Assembly: GCA_001464865.1 (NCBI GenBank)
Contig: LNEG01000125.1
Span: 1-64,000 of the forward strand
Direction: 5' to 3'
Length of the DNA: 64,000 nt
Source of the DNA: Burkholderiales bacterium Ga0074133
GTDB taxonomy: Bacteria > Pseudomonadota > Gammaproteobacteria > Burkholderiales > Burkholderiaceae_C
Of the stretch, positions 39,873 to 49,699 are shown piece after piece; the stretch's first letter is position 1; each line of letters begins with the position of its first letter. Below the pieces are notes generated by a model. It saw only the letters and a program-made list of their open reading frames with translations. It did not search any database and had not been told where the DNA came from. The position numbers and the translations under genes were made by a program.

Positions 39873-42800
39873 GCTGAACGGGCCTTGAGATAGGGCGCTA
39901 GGTACCGCCCCGTATGGCTGGCCGGGTTGGCCGCCAGTTCCTCGGGCGTGCCCACGCCCACCACGGTGCCACCGCCCGCGCCGCCCTCGGGGCCCATGTC
40001 GATGAGCCAGTCTGCCGTTTTGATCACGTCGAGGTTGTGCTCGATGATGACGATGGTGTTGCCCGCATCGCGCAGCTGGTGCAGCACCTTGAGCAGCAGG
40101 TCGATGTCGGCAAAGTGCAGGCCGGTGGTGGGCTCATCCAGGATGTAGAGCGTGCGGCCGGTGTCGCGTTTGGACAGCTCCTGCGCCAGCTTCACCCGCT
40201 GCGCCTCACCGCCCGACAGCGTGGTGGCGGCCTGCCCCAGGCGGATGTACGACAGGCCCACATCCAGCAGCGTCTGCAGCTTGCGCGCAATGGTGGGCAC
40301 GTCCTTGAAGTAGGCCGCGGCGTCCTCCACCGTCAGCTCCAGGATCTGGGCAATGTTCTTGCCCTTCCACTGCACTTCCAGCGTCTCGCGGTTGTAGCGC
40401 TGGCCGTGGCAGATGTCGCAGGGCACGTACACGTCGGGCAGGAAGTGCATCTCCACCTTCACCACGCCGTCGCCCTGGCAGGCCTCGCAGCGGCCACCGC
40501 CGGAAGATTGCGACACGTTGAAAGAAAAGCGCCCCGGGCCATAGCCTCGTTCCTTGGCCGTGTTGGTCTCGGCCATCAGCTCTCGGATGGGGGTGAACAG
40601 GCCGGTGTAGGTGGCCGGGTTGCTGCGCGGCGTGCGGCCAATGGGGCTCTGGTCTACGTTGATGACCTTGTCGAAATACTCGATGCCCACGATCTCTTCG
40701 TGCGCAGCCGGCTCCTCGTGCGCGCGGTGCACCTGCCGCGCCACGGCGGCGTACAGCGTGTCATTGACCAGCGTGCTCTTGCCCGAGCCCGACACGCCGG
40801 TCACGCAGGTGAGCAGCCCCACGGGGAAGTCCACCGTGACGCCCTTCAGGTTGTTGCCGGTGGCACCCGCCACGCGCAGGGCCTGCACGGCGCCCTGGCG
40901 TGCATGGTGTTCGGCCATGCGCTCGGCGCGGCGCTTGCTGGCCTCGGTCTGCGGAAATCGCGATTTGGCCTTAGCCTCGACCACGGGCGCGGGCTGGTCC
41001 AGCACGGGCAGCCAGGGCGTGCGCCGCTTTGGCACGGCAATGGTGCGCGTGCCGGACAGGTACTGGCCCGTGAGCGACTGGGCGTTGGCCCGCACTTCGT
41101 CGTACGTGCCCTGCGCCATCACGCGCCCACCGTGCACGCCCGCGCCGGGGCCCATGTCGATCACATGGTCGGCGGCGCGCATCATGTCTTCGTCGTGCTC
41201 CACCACGATCACGCTGTTGCCAATGTCGCGCAGGTGCTGCAGCGTGGCGATCAGCCGGTCGTTGTCGCGCTGGTGCAGGCCGATGCTGGGCTCGTCCAGC
41301 ACGTACATCACACCCGTCAGGCCCGAGCCGATCTGCGACGCCAGGCGAATGCGCTGCGCCTCGCCGCCCGACAGCGTCTCGGCGCTGCGGTCCAGGCTCA
41401 GGTAGCTCAGGCCCACATCGTTCAGGAACTGCAGGCGCGTGGCGATCTCGCGCACCACCTTGTCGGCAATCTCGGCCTTGGCACCCGTCAGCTGCAGGGC
41501 CTTGAACCACGCGTGCGCGCCGCTCAGTGTGGCGTGGCTCACCTCAAAAATGGCGCGGGCCTGGTCGCCCTCGCCCACCTTCACATGGCGGGCCTCGCGG
41601 CGCAGTCGGGTGCCCTGGCATTCGGGGCAGGGCTGCGTGCTGCGAAAGCGCGCCAGGTCCTCGCGCACCACCACCGAGTCGGTCTCGCGGTAGCGCCGCG
41701 CCATGTTGGGGATGATGCCCTCGAACGGGTGCTTCTTGGTGTGCACCTTGCCCTTGGAGGCCCCGCTGTCCATGATGTAGGTGAAGGCGATTTCCTCGTC
41801 GCCCGAGCCGTACAGGATGGCGTGCTGCACCGGCGCAGGCAGCGATTCAAAGGGCGCTTCGATGTCGAATGCGTAGTGCCGCGCCAGGCTCTCCAGCATC
41901 GCAAAGTAGTAGCCATTGCGCCGGTCCCAGCCCTTGATGGCGCCGCTGGCCAGGCTGAGCGTGGGGAAGGCCACCACACGCACCGGGTCGAACACCTCGC
42001 GCTGGCCGATGCCGTCACACGATGGGCACGCGCCCATGGGCGAGTTGAAAGAGAACAGGCGCGGCTCCAGCTCGGCCAATGAATAGCTGCACACCGGGCA
42101 GGCAAACTTGCTGCTGAACAGGTGTTCCTGGCCCGAGTCCATCTCCAGCGCCAGCACGCGGCCGTTGCCGTCGTGGCCGCCCACGCGCAGGGCCGCTTCG
42201 ATGCTCTCGGCCAGACGCTGGGCCAGGTCGGCCCGCACCTTGATGCGGTCGATCACCACGTCAATGTCGTGCTTCTCGGTCTTCTTGAGCACGGGCAGGT
42301 TTTCGTGCTCGTAGGTCTGCCCATCCACCCGGAACCGGATGTAGCCCAGCGCCTGCATCTGCGCAAACAGCTCGGTGAACTCGCCCTTCTTCTCGCGCGC
42401 CACGGGCGCGAGGATCATCAGCTTGGTGTCCTCGGGCAGTGCCAGCACGGCATCCACCATCTGGCTCACCGTCTGCGCCGCCAGCGGCAGGCCGTGCTCG
42501 GGGCAATAGGGCGTGCCCGCACGGGCGTACAGCAGGCGCAGGTAGTCGTGGATCTCGGTCACCGTGCCCACGGTGGAGCGCGGGTTATGGCTGGTGGCCT
42601 TTTGCTCGATGGAAATCGCTGGCGACAGGCCTTCGATCAGGTCTACATCGGGCTTGTCCAGCCGCCCCAGAAACTGCCGCGCGTAGGCCGACAGGCTCTC
42701 CACATACCGCCGCTGCCCCTCGGCATACAGCGTGTCAAACGCCAGGCTCGACTTGCCCGAGCCCGACAACCCCGTGATCACCACCAGCTGGTTGCGCGGG

Positions 42801-42964
42801 ATGTCCAGGTCGATGTTCTTGAGGTTGTGCGTGCGTGCGCCGCGGATGCTGATGCGCGCCTGCGCCAGCGCAGCACCCAGGTACATGCCGTTCGGCGAGT
42901 CGCTGTGGTCGGAACGCGGGGGAGTAGGACTGGTCACGGTGGGCGGGGGCTCAAGGCTGGGCAA
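39869..42964 (-). CDS. uvrA: Excinuclease ABC subunit UvrA
   Basis: [62 protein letters not shown]; second [19 protein letters not shown]. Confidence 0.98.
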   Translation of the reverse strand: MPSLEPPPTVTSPTPPRSDHSDSPNGMYLGAALAQARISIRGARTHNLKNIDLDIPRNQLVVITGLSGSGKSSLAFDTLYAEGQRRYVESLSAYARQFLGRLDKPDVDLIEGLSPAISIEQKATSHNPRSTVGTVTEIHDYLRLLYARAGTPYCPEHGLPLAAQTVSQMVDAVLALPEDTKLMILAPVAREKKGEFTELFAQMQALGYIRFRVDGQTYEHENLPVLKKTEKHDIDVVIDRIKVRADLAQRLAESIEAALRVGGHDGNGRVLALEMDSGQEHLFSSKFACPVCSYSLAELEPRLFSFNSPMGACPSCDGIGQREVFDPVRVVAFPTLSLASGAIKGWDRRNGYYFAMLESLARHYAFDIEAPFESLPAPVQHAILYGSGDEEIAFTYIMDSGASKGKVHTKKHPFEGIIPNMARRYRETDSVVVREDLARFRSTQPCPECQGTRLRREARHVKVGEGDQARAIFEVSHATLSGAHAWFKALQLTGAKAEIADKVVREIATRLQFLNDVGLSYLSLDRSAETLSGGEAQRIRLASQIGSGLTGVMYVLDEPSIGLHQRDNDRLIATLQHLRDIGNSVIVVEHDEDMMRAADHVIDMGPGAGVHGGRVMAQGTYDEVRANAQSLTGQYLSGTRTIAVPKRRTPWLPVLDQPAPVVEAKAKSRFPQTEASKRRAERMAEHHARQGAVQALRVAGATGNNLKGVTVDFPVGLLTCVTGVSGSGKSTLVNDTLYAAVARQVHRAHEEPAAHEEIVGIEYFDKVINVDQSPIGRTPRSNPATYTGLFTPIRELMAETNTAKERGYGPGRFSFNVSQSSGGGRCEACQGDGVVKVEMHFLPDVYVPCDICHGQRYNRETLEVQWKGKNIAQILELTVEDAAAYFKDVPTIARKLQTLLDVGLSYIRLGQAATTLSGGEAQRVKLAQELSKRDTGRTLYILDEPTTGLHFADIDLLLKVLHQLRDAGNTIVIIEHNLDVIKTADWLIDMGPEGGAGGGTVVGVGTPEELAANPASHTGRYLAPYLKARSA

Positions 42965-43184
42965 CCGGACATGATAACCAGCGCCCCCTCAGTTGAGGTC
43001 CGCACGGTGCCGGCGCGCATGCATCGCGCCGTTGGCATCCGTACGTTTGCTTTCAATTTGGCCCGCATTCAATGTATCGTCATGTCGTAACCGGTTGATA
43101 CGATGCGGCCCGAATTCCATCCTTTGGCCCTTGCTGGCCTATTCGACGATGCTGCGCGGCGCTGGCGCTGGCTGACGACACCAC

Positions 43185-46100
43185 ATGAAGAAAATCCTCA
43201 CGGCCTTGCTGGGCCTCCTCGTACTGCCTTGTGCCTTCGCAGTGAACTACGCGATCCAGGATGGGGGCAGCGATGGTGCCTGCCCCAACGCGTGGCCGCC
43301 CTCCATCGTTGGCAATTACGTCGAGAACGGCACGCTCAACGGCGTACCGCGTTATGACGGCAACGGCTGGTATTTGTACCGTGCGTCGGTTTTTGGGGCC
43401 AATACCTGGGTCGTCAGCAACGTGCCCGGAAGTACGGACCTGAACAACAGCACGATTGCTTTCTATCTCGGATCTGAGAGCACCACCCCACCCACCGGCA
43501 CGGGCTATGCCAAGACCAACTCGGCCTGCGGCAAGATCAACGTGCAGCAAGGCGTGGCGGTGCCTCCACCAGACGCACCGCAGCTCTACAACCTCAACTC
43601 CGGGACGCCCCCGTACGTGTCATCGGGCAAGGCCACCATGTACTGGTCTGCGGTGGCGGGTGTCGTGGGTTACAAGGTCGACGTGGCGACTGACGCGGCG
43701 TTCACTGCATTTCATCCTGGCTACAACGGGCGGGTCGTTACGGCTTCACCCACCCCGCCAACGTTTCTCGAGGTCGACAACCTCACGAGTGCAGGCACAA
43801 CGTATTACTTCCGTGTGCGTTCCTACACCGGCGCTGGAGACAGCGCGCAGTCGAACGTGATCAGCACCACGACCGTGCCAGCCTCACCGGCGGTCCAGGC
43901 CGCCACAGATGTCCGGGCCAACCGCTTCACCGCCCAATGGAGCGCCGCTGCGGGGGCTGACAGCTATCGACTGCAGGTCTGCACGGATGCGGGGTTTGGC
44001 AGTTGCGTGGGCGGCTACAACCCGGCGGTGCTCGGGGACGCCACACAGACATTGGTGTCGGGCCTTGCACCCAACACCACCTACTACTACCGGGTGTCCG
44101 CCGGAAATGTCAACGGCACGAGCGCGTACTCCGCCAGCACCAGCCTTACCACCAACGCTTTGCCCACGCTTGGGGGCACTTTCACGACGGCAGGCGCAGT
44201 GAATGACAACGCGACCATCGCGCCCTTTTCTGGTGTGACCGTGACCGACGTGAACGCAGGGGCGCTGACCGTGCGCATCACCTACGCTGCGGCAAATGGC
44301 ACCCTCACAGGAACAGGGCTTACAGGCATCGCTGGCAACTACACCGTCGCAGGCGCCAGTCCTGCCGAGGTCACGGCACGCTTGCAAGCGCTGGTGTTCC
44401 ATCCAACCTACGGCCAGGGGCCTGTGGGTACCACCGTCACCACCACGTTCACGCTGGTGCCCAACGATGGCATCGACAACGGGAGCGGCAACAGCTCGAC
44501 AGTGGTGGTCACGACGATGACCAACGTGGCCCCCGCCTTTGTGGCTGGCACGACCAGTCTCACCGTGGGTGCCAACAGCAGTGCCAACGATGTCAAACCG
44601 CTGCTCGCTGTCAATGACTCGGACGCCGGGCAGACGCTCACCTGGACAGTGCAAACCGCGCCCAGCCATGGGTCCGTACAGTTGACGGGGACGGCAACAA
44701 CGGCAGGTGGATCCGGCATCGCTCCATCAGGCACCATCACCTACACGCCCGCTGCTGGCTATGCTGGCAACGACAGCTTCGTCATTCGTGTGAGTGACAG
44801 CTTCGATTCCGCCTTGCGCACCATCACCGTCACCGTACAGGCGGTGGCGCCTGCAGCGCCCTTGATCGGCACCGCCACAGCGGGAGACGGAGAGGCCAGC
44901 GTGACCTTTAACGCGCCTGCCAGCAACGGTGGATCGGCCATCACCATCTACACCGCCACCGCCAACCCGGGCGGTGCATTCGGTACATGCGCCGGGCCGG
45001 CGGCCTGTGCTGCAACCGTCGCTGGCCTGACCAATGGAACGGCCTACACCTTCACCGTCACTGCTACCAACAGTATCGGCACTGGTCCGGCGTCTGGCGT
45101 ATCCAATTCCGTGACCCCAAAGGGCAGTCAAACCATTACTTTTGCCAACCCCGGCGCACAGAATTTTGGAACGACGCCCACGCTCACTGCTACGGCAGCA
45201 TCCGCAACCGGGACCAGCGGTCTGACCGTCAGTTTCACTTCGTCAACCACCGGGGTCTGCACGATCACCAGTGGCGGTGCACTCACGTTTGTGACGGCGG
45301 GCTCGTGCACGATCAATGCGGATCAGGCGGGTGACGCGGCTACCAGTGCAGCGCCGACCGTGACACAAACGTTCACTGTCAGTGCGACAGTGCCCGGCGC
45401 TCCCACGATCGGCACTGCAACCGCCGGCAATACCCAGGCAACGGTCACTTTCACACCACCAGCAAGCACCGGCGGTGCGTCCATCCTGGCTGGGGGCTAC
45501 ACCGCGACTGCCAACCCGGGCGGCGCAACGGGTACGGGCTCTGGTTCGCCCATCACCGTGACCGGCCTGATCAACGGTGTGGCGTATACCTTTACCGTGA
45601 CGGCCACCAACGCGGCAGGGGCCGGTGCAGCTTCGGCCGCATCCAACGCGGTCACGCCGGCGGCGCCCCAGACCATCACGTTCAACGCCCCCGGTGCGCA
45701 GAACTTTGGCACCTGGCCCACGCTCACGGCGACTTCCTCGTCGGGGCTGACGGTAGTGTTTACCTCGTCCACCGCGAGTGTGTGTACGACGACCAGCGGC
45801 GGTGCGCTGATGTTCTTGTCCAGCGGCACCTGCACCATCAACGCTGATCAGGCTGGCGACTCCAGCTATCTCCCGGCCCCGCAGGTCAGTCGCAGCTTTG
45901 CGGTCAGTCCGGCGGTACCTGGCGCCCCCAACATCGGCACGGCCATTGCTGGTGACACCCAGGCCTCCGTGGCATTCACCGCGCCGGTCAACATCGGCGG
46001 CTCTCCAATCACGTCCTATATTGTCACCGTCATCCCTCCAGACGTGGCGCCCGTCACCGGCGCCAGCTCGCCTATCGTCGTCACGGGTCTGACCAACGGA

Positions 46101-46964
46101 CAGGCTTACGCCTTCCGCGTCACTGCCGAGAACGTAGCCGGTGTCGGCCCGGCCTCTGCGGCATCGAACTCCATTACTCCCAAGTCCATCCAGACCATCA
46201 CCTTTGCCAACCCGGGCGCCCAGAGCTTCGGCGCCACGCCCACTCTTGCGGCAACAGCCGACTCCGGCCTGACAGTGGACTTCACGTCCTCCACACCGGG
46301 TGTGTGCACCATCAGCTCGGGTGGCGCCCTTACGTTTGTGGCGGCGGGCGCCTGCACCATCAATGCTGACCAGCCCGGTAGCGCCACTTACCTGGCGGCC
46401 CCTCAAGTCACCAACACCTTCACGGTGAACCCCATGCTCAGCATGAGCGGCACTGTGCCGGGCATGGCGGGCACCGCTACCGCCACGCTGACAGGGGGTG
46501 GTCCGGGTTGCACGCTGGATTCCGCCAACACCCGCTTCATGGCCGCAGTCTCTCTGCCAGCTGGTCGCACTGCTCCGCATGGCGGGTTCGAGTTCCGGGC
46601 CACGGGTTGCACCGGCAGCGTCACCGTGGCTCTGGCCTACCCGGACCCCCTGCCTGCGGGCGTGGCGTTCTGGAAGTTCGGCCCCGCCACGTCGGCCGCC
46701 GCAAGCAGCTGGTTCCAGTGGTCCGGCGCCACGCTCAGTGGAGACCGGCGCACTGTGAGCTACACCATTGCCGACAACGGCGTGGGCGATGCCGACCCCG
46801 CCACCGGGGTGCTGCGAGACCCATTTGTGCCCGCGCTGGGCGGTGCTGCCGATGCGGTGGGCATCCCGGTGGATGCACCTTGGGCGCTGGCCTTGATCAG
46901 TGCGTTGATCGGCTGGTTCGGCTGGCGCCGTACTGGGCGCGCTGCGCCTTCAACACAAGGCTGA
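43185..46964 (+). CDS. Secreted FN3/Ig-like repeat protein with choice-of-anchor-type domain and IPTL-CTERM-like C-terminus
   Basis: Signal peptide MKKILTALLGLLVLPCAFA; FN3 units (PGAPTIGTATAG..TVTFTPPAS..ITVTGLINGVAYTFTVTATNAAG); three QTITF(A/N)xPGAQxFG repeats; C-term PHGGFEFRATGC...ADNGVGDADPATGVLRDPFVPALG + IPVDAPWALALISALIGWFGWRRTGRA. Confidence 0.88.
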   Translation: MKKILTALLGLLVLPCAFAVNYAIQDGGSDGACPNAWPPSIVGNYVENGTLNGVPRYDGNGWYLYRASVFGANTWVVSNVPGSTDLNNSTIAFYLGSESTTPPTGTGYAKTNSACGKINVQQGVAVPPPDAPQLYNLNSGTPPYVSSGKATMYWSAVAGVVGYKVDVATDAAFTAFHPGYNGRVVTASPTPPTFLEVDNLTSAGTTYYFRVRSYTGAGDSAQSNVISTTTVPASPAVQAATDVRANRFTAQWSAAAGADSYRLQVCTDAGFGSCVGGYNPAVLGDATQTLVSGLAPNTTYYYRVSAGNVNGTSAYSASTSLTTNALPTLGGTFTTAGAVNDNATIAPFSGVTVTDVNAGALTVRITYAAANGTLTGTGLTGIAGNYTVAGASPAEVTARLQALVFHPTYGQGPVGTTVTTTFTLVPNDGIDNGSGNSSTVVVTTMTNVAPAFVAGTTSLTVGANSSANDVKPLLAVNDSDAGQTLTWTVQTAPSHGSVQLTGTATTAGGSGIAPSGTITYTPAAGYAGNDSFVIRVSDSFDSALRTITVTVQAVAPAAPLIGTATAGDGEASVTFNAPASNGGSAITIYTATANPGGAFGTCAGPAACAATVAGLTNGTAYTFTVTATNSIGTGPASGVSNSVTPKGSQTITFANPGAQNFGTTPTLTATAASATGTSGLTVSFTSSTTGVCTITSGGALTFVTAGSCTINADQAGDAATSAAPTVTQTFTVSATVPGAPTIGTATAGNTQATVTFTPPASTGGASILAGGYTATANPGGATGTGSGSPITVTGLINGVAYTFTVTATNAAGAGAASAASNAVTPAAPQTITFNAPGAQNFGTWPTLTATSSSGLTVVFTSSTASVCTTTSGGALMFLSSGTCTINADQAGDSSYLPAPQVSRSFAVSPAVPGAPNIGTAIAGDTQASVAFTAPVNIGGSPITSYIVTVIPPDVAPVTGASSPIVVTGLTNGQAYAFRVTAENVAGVGPASAASNSITPKSIQTITFANPGAQSFGATPTLAATADSGLTVDFTSSTPGVCTISSGGALTFVAAGACTINADQPGSATYLAAPQVTNTFTVNPMLSMSGTVPGMAGTATATLTGGGPGCTLDSANTRFMAAVSLPAGRTAPHGGFEFRATGCTGSVTVALAYPDPLPAGVAFWKFGPATSAAASSWFQWSGATLSGDRRTVSYTIADNGVGDADPATGVLRDPFVPALGGAADAVGIPVDAPWALALISALIGWFGWRRTGRAAPSTQG

Positions 46965-47187
46965 GTCGGCGGCAGCGAGGCACGCAGCAGCAGCCGGCCC
47001 TTTCTAGCCTGCAGGGGGCGGTGTTGACCGCCCTTCACATCACCATCGGTCGCCAGGCTCTGCTGCCCATGGGATCACCAGGCCCCGGGTGCACACGCCG
47101 GGCAGTTCCCATCCGGCGGTCGCATCCCACGGCATCGCGTGTTCACGGGATGTGCAGGTGCCCAGGGTTCGCATAACGTCCGGGCCA

Positions 47188-48077
47188 TGTTGCAACCCGC
47201 ACGCCTAGCCCCTTCCCTTGCACCGCCAGTCGCGGCCGGCATGTTCGAGTTCGGCGGTCCGACCTGCCAGCCTGGCGTTCGCGAACTGCTGGACGGGATC
47301 GCCTTGCGCGCCATCCAGCCGGGCGACGAGGCCTGGCTGCATGCAATCTTCAGCTGCACGCGCGATGCCGAGCGCCAGCTGCTGGCATGGCCGCACGAGG
47401 CCTGGCAGGCCTTCGTGGCGCAGCAGTCCGCATGGCAGCAGGCGCAGTACCAGGCACAGTGCCAGAACCCCGCGTTCGACCTGGTGCTCTTCCACGGACA
47501 GGTCGCGGGCCGGCTTTACGTGGACCGGCGCCGCGATGAGATCCGTGTGGTGGACATTGCACTGCTGCCCGCATTTCGCGGCCAGGGTATCGGCAGGCGT
47601 TTGCTCCAGGCACTGGTGGCCGAATCGGATGCCTGCGGCCAGCCTCTGGCGCTGCAGGTAGCGCGGCACAACCCCATCCTGGCGTACTACCAGCGGCTGG
47701 GCATGCAGATGCAGGACGACCTGGGGGAGCACCTGTGCCTGACGCGTCCCTGCAGGACGGCCGCCCCGCCGTCGGCCGACGCATTCCTGGATGGCGTGGG
47801 TTCGGACTTCCGGCTGGTGCACCCCGAAGCAGGGTACCTCGCCACGCTGCGGCTGGAGCGGGTGCAATCTTGGCAAGCCGGAGCGCTGCAGGGCTGCGCG
47901 GTGCATTTTTCAGGGCCGGACATCCAGCGCACGGCCCCTGACACCTATGGCCTGGAGCATCGGCAACTGGGACGGTTTTCGCTGCGTCTGGGGCCTGTAC
48001 AGCGCGGCGGCGATGGCGCATGCCGTTACGAGGCACTGATCACCCGCATGCATTCACCCACAGAGCAAGGAACCTGA
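47188..48077 (+). CDS. GNAT N-acetyltransferase with an additional C-terminal domain (DUF6916-like)
   Basis: GNAT motif IRVVDIALLPAFRGQGIGRRLLQALVAES...QVARHNPILAYYQRLGMQ; C-terminal ~90 aa DFRLVHPEAGYLATLRLERVQSWQAGALQGCAVHFSGPD...YGLEHRQLGRFSLRLGPV. Confidence 0.82.
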
Positions 48078-48078
48078 C

Positions 48079-48597
48079 ATGAGCGATGCATTTCTGGGCG
48101 AAATCCGCCTGCTTGCCAGCGCCATCGTGCCGAGCGGCTGGGCCGTGTGCGACGGGCGCCAACTGGCCGTGGCGGACAACACGGCGCTGTTTGCCCTGCT
48201 CGGCAACGCCTATGGCGGCGACGGCAGCCAGACCTTTGCGCTGCCCGACCTGCGCGGTCGCCTGCCGATCGGAATCGGACAGGGGCCCGGCCTGAGCCCG
48301 CGTAACCTGGGCGACGCATTGGGCGAAGAGCGCGTGACCCTGGCGGTGCAAGAGATGCCACCGCACACCCACGCACTGCAAGCGGGCGGCGCGGCCACCA
48401 GCAACGTGCCGCGGGCGCTGGTTCCCGCGGCGGTGGAGGGCTTCAACCTGTATGCCACGGCGGTTGCAAATCCGCAGGTGCTGGCCACCGGGACGGTACA
48501 GGCCACGCAGGGCAGCGAGCCGCACAACAACGTGATGCCGTCGCTGGTGCTCAATTTCATCATGTGCCTGGATGGCGCATCCCCGAACTTGCAATGA
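48079..48597 (+). CDS. Phage tail collar domain protein (MdpB-like) 1
   Basis: FLGEIRLLASAIVPSGWAVCDGRQLAVADNTALFALLGNAYGGDGSQTFALPDLRGRLPIG...HTHAL...NNVMPSLVLNFIMCLDG. Confidence 0.92.
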   Translation: MSDAFLGEIRLLASAIVPSGWAVCDGRQLAVADNTALFALLGNAYGGDGSQTFALPDLRGRLPIGIGQGPGLSPRNLGDALGEERVTLAVQEMPPHTHALQAGGAATSNVPRALVPAAVEGFNLYATAVANPQVLATGTVQATQGSEPHNNVMPSLVLNFIMCLDGASPNLQ

Positions 48598-48609
48598 GAG
48601 GACAAGGCG

Positions 48610-49116
48610 ATGGACCGCTTCATCGGTGAGATCCGTGCATTTGGCTTTGGCCGTGTTCCGCAGGGCTGGGCCGCGTGTGACGGCCGCCTGCTGGCAATTG
48701 CACAAAACCCCCTGCTGTTTGAACTGCTGGGGCGGCGCTATGGCGGGGATGGTGTCAGCCAGTTCGCGTTGCCCGACCTGCGCGGACGCACACCCATCGG
48801 CTGTGGCAACGCGACCAACGGCATGGCCGTGAAGCTGGGGTCGCATGCGGGAGATGAAGGCGTTGCCCTGACCAGCGCGCAAGTCCCTGGGCACAGCCAC
48901 GCACTGATGGGGGCCACTGCGGCAGCGAGCACGGGCGTGCCCGCGGGTGCAGCGCTTGCGCAGCCTGCCGGGGCAGCGTACGCCGCCCCCAATGGCACGT
49001 ACATGTCCAGCGAAGCGGTGGCGGTGAGCGGAGCCGGCCTGCCGCATTCCAACATGCAACCCTCGCTCGCCGTCAACTGGTGCATCGCCATTGACGGTCT
49101 GCGTCCCCCGCGCTGA
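48610..49116 (+). CDS. Phage tail collar domain protein (MdpB-like) 2
   Basis: FIGEIRAFGFGRVPQGWAACDGRLLAIAQNPLLFELLGRRYGGDGVSQFALPDLRGRTPIG...HSHAL...HSNMQPSLAVNWCIAIDG. Confidence 0.92.
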   Translation: MDRFIGEIRAFGFGRVPQGWAACDGRLLAIAQNPLLFELLGRRYGGDGVSQFALPDLRGRTPIGCGNATNGMAVKLGSHAGDEGVALTSAQVPGHSHALMGATAAASTGVPAGAALAQPAGAAYAAPNGTYMSSEAVAVSGAGLPHSNMQPSLAVNWCIAIDGLRPPR

Positions 49117-49134
49117 TCGCTGCAGGAGCTGACC

Positions 49135-49677
49135 ATGGCCGATTCATTTCTCGGAGAGATCCGGGCCTTCGCATTCGATGGCGCCCCCGCCAACTGGGCC
49201 CCGTGCCGCGGCCAGCTGTTGCCGATCGCGCAGAACAATGCGCTGTTTGCATTGATCGGCACCAGTTTCGGCGGTGACGGAAAAAGCAACTTCGCACTGC
49301 CGGACCTCCAGGACCGCGCTCCCATGGGGCAGGGGACCGGCCCCGGGTTGAGCCAGCGACACCTTGGGCAGGCGGTTGGCTTCGCAGAGCACGCGCTGCG
49401 GCCCCAGGAGATGCCCACCCACAGCCACGCGCTCGTCGCCGCTGGTGCGCCGGCGAATTCTGCTGTCCCGTCATCGGCGGTGTTTGCGCAGGGCGGTTCA
49501 TTCGGCTCGCGCCCCACGCCTGCCCCTACCTATGCAGCCGTGGAGCCCGATGTGCCCATGGCCGCCGAGGCCCTTGCCCCCTTTGCCGGCGGCGGGAAGG
49601 CGCATAGCAATACCCAGCCCTACCTGGCGCTCACCTTCTGCATCTGCATCAACGGCATATACCCATCGGCCGCTTGA
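49135..49677 (+). CDS. Phage tail collar domain protein (MdpB-like) 3
   Basis: FLGEIRAFAFDGAPANWAPCRGQLLPIAQNNALFALIGTSFGGDGKSNFALPDLQDRAPMG...HSHAL...HSNTQPYLALTFCICING. Confidence 0.92.
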   Translation: MADSFLGEIRAFAFDGAPANWAPCRGQLLPIAQNNALFALIGTSFGGDGKSNFALPDLQDRAPMGQGTGPGLSQRHLGQAVGFAEHALRPQEMPTHSHALVAAGAPANSAVPSSAVFAQGGSFGSRPTPAPTYAAVEPDVPMAAEALAPFAGGGKAHSNTQPYLALTFCICINGIYPSAA

Positions 49678-49699
49678 GCGCACCGGGACCTGTTCTGCC

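Noticed and set aside
39914-42082. 722-aa plus-strand ORF
   Set aside because: Antisense to uvrA; His/Gln/Val-rich shadow translation.
45243-46580. 445-aa minus-strand ORF and 49649-50797 minus-strand ORF
   Set aside because: Antisense to the repeat proteins; periodicity only mirrors sense-strand repeats.
47188-49677. Prophage or tailocin remnant
   Set aside because: Only collar-domain genes are present; no tail tube, sheath, baseplate, integrase or lysis genes and no att-like boundaries seen, so I treat it as a stand-alone cassette.
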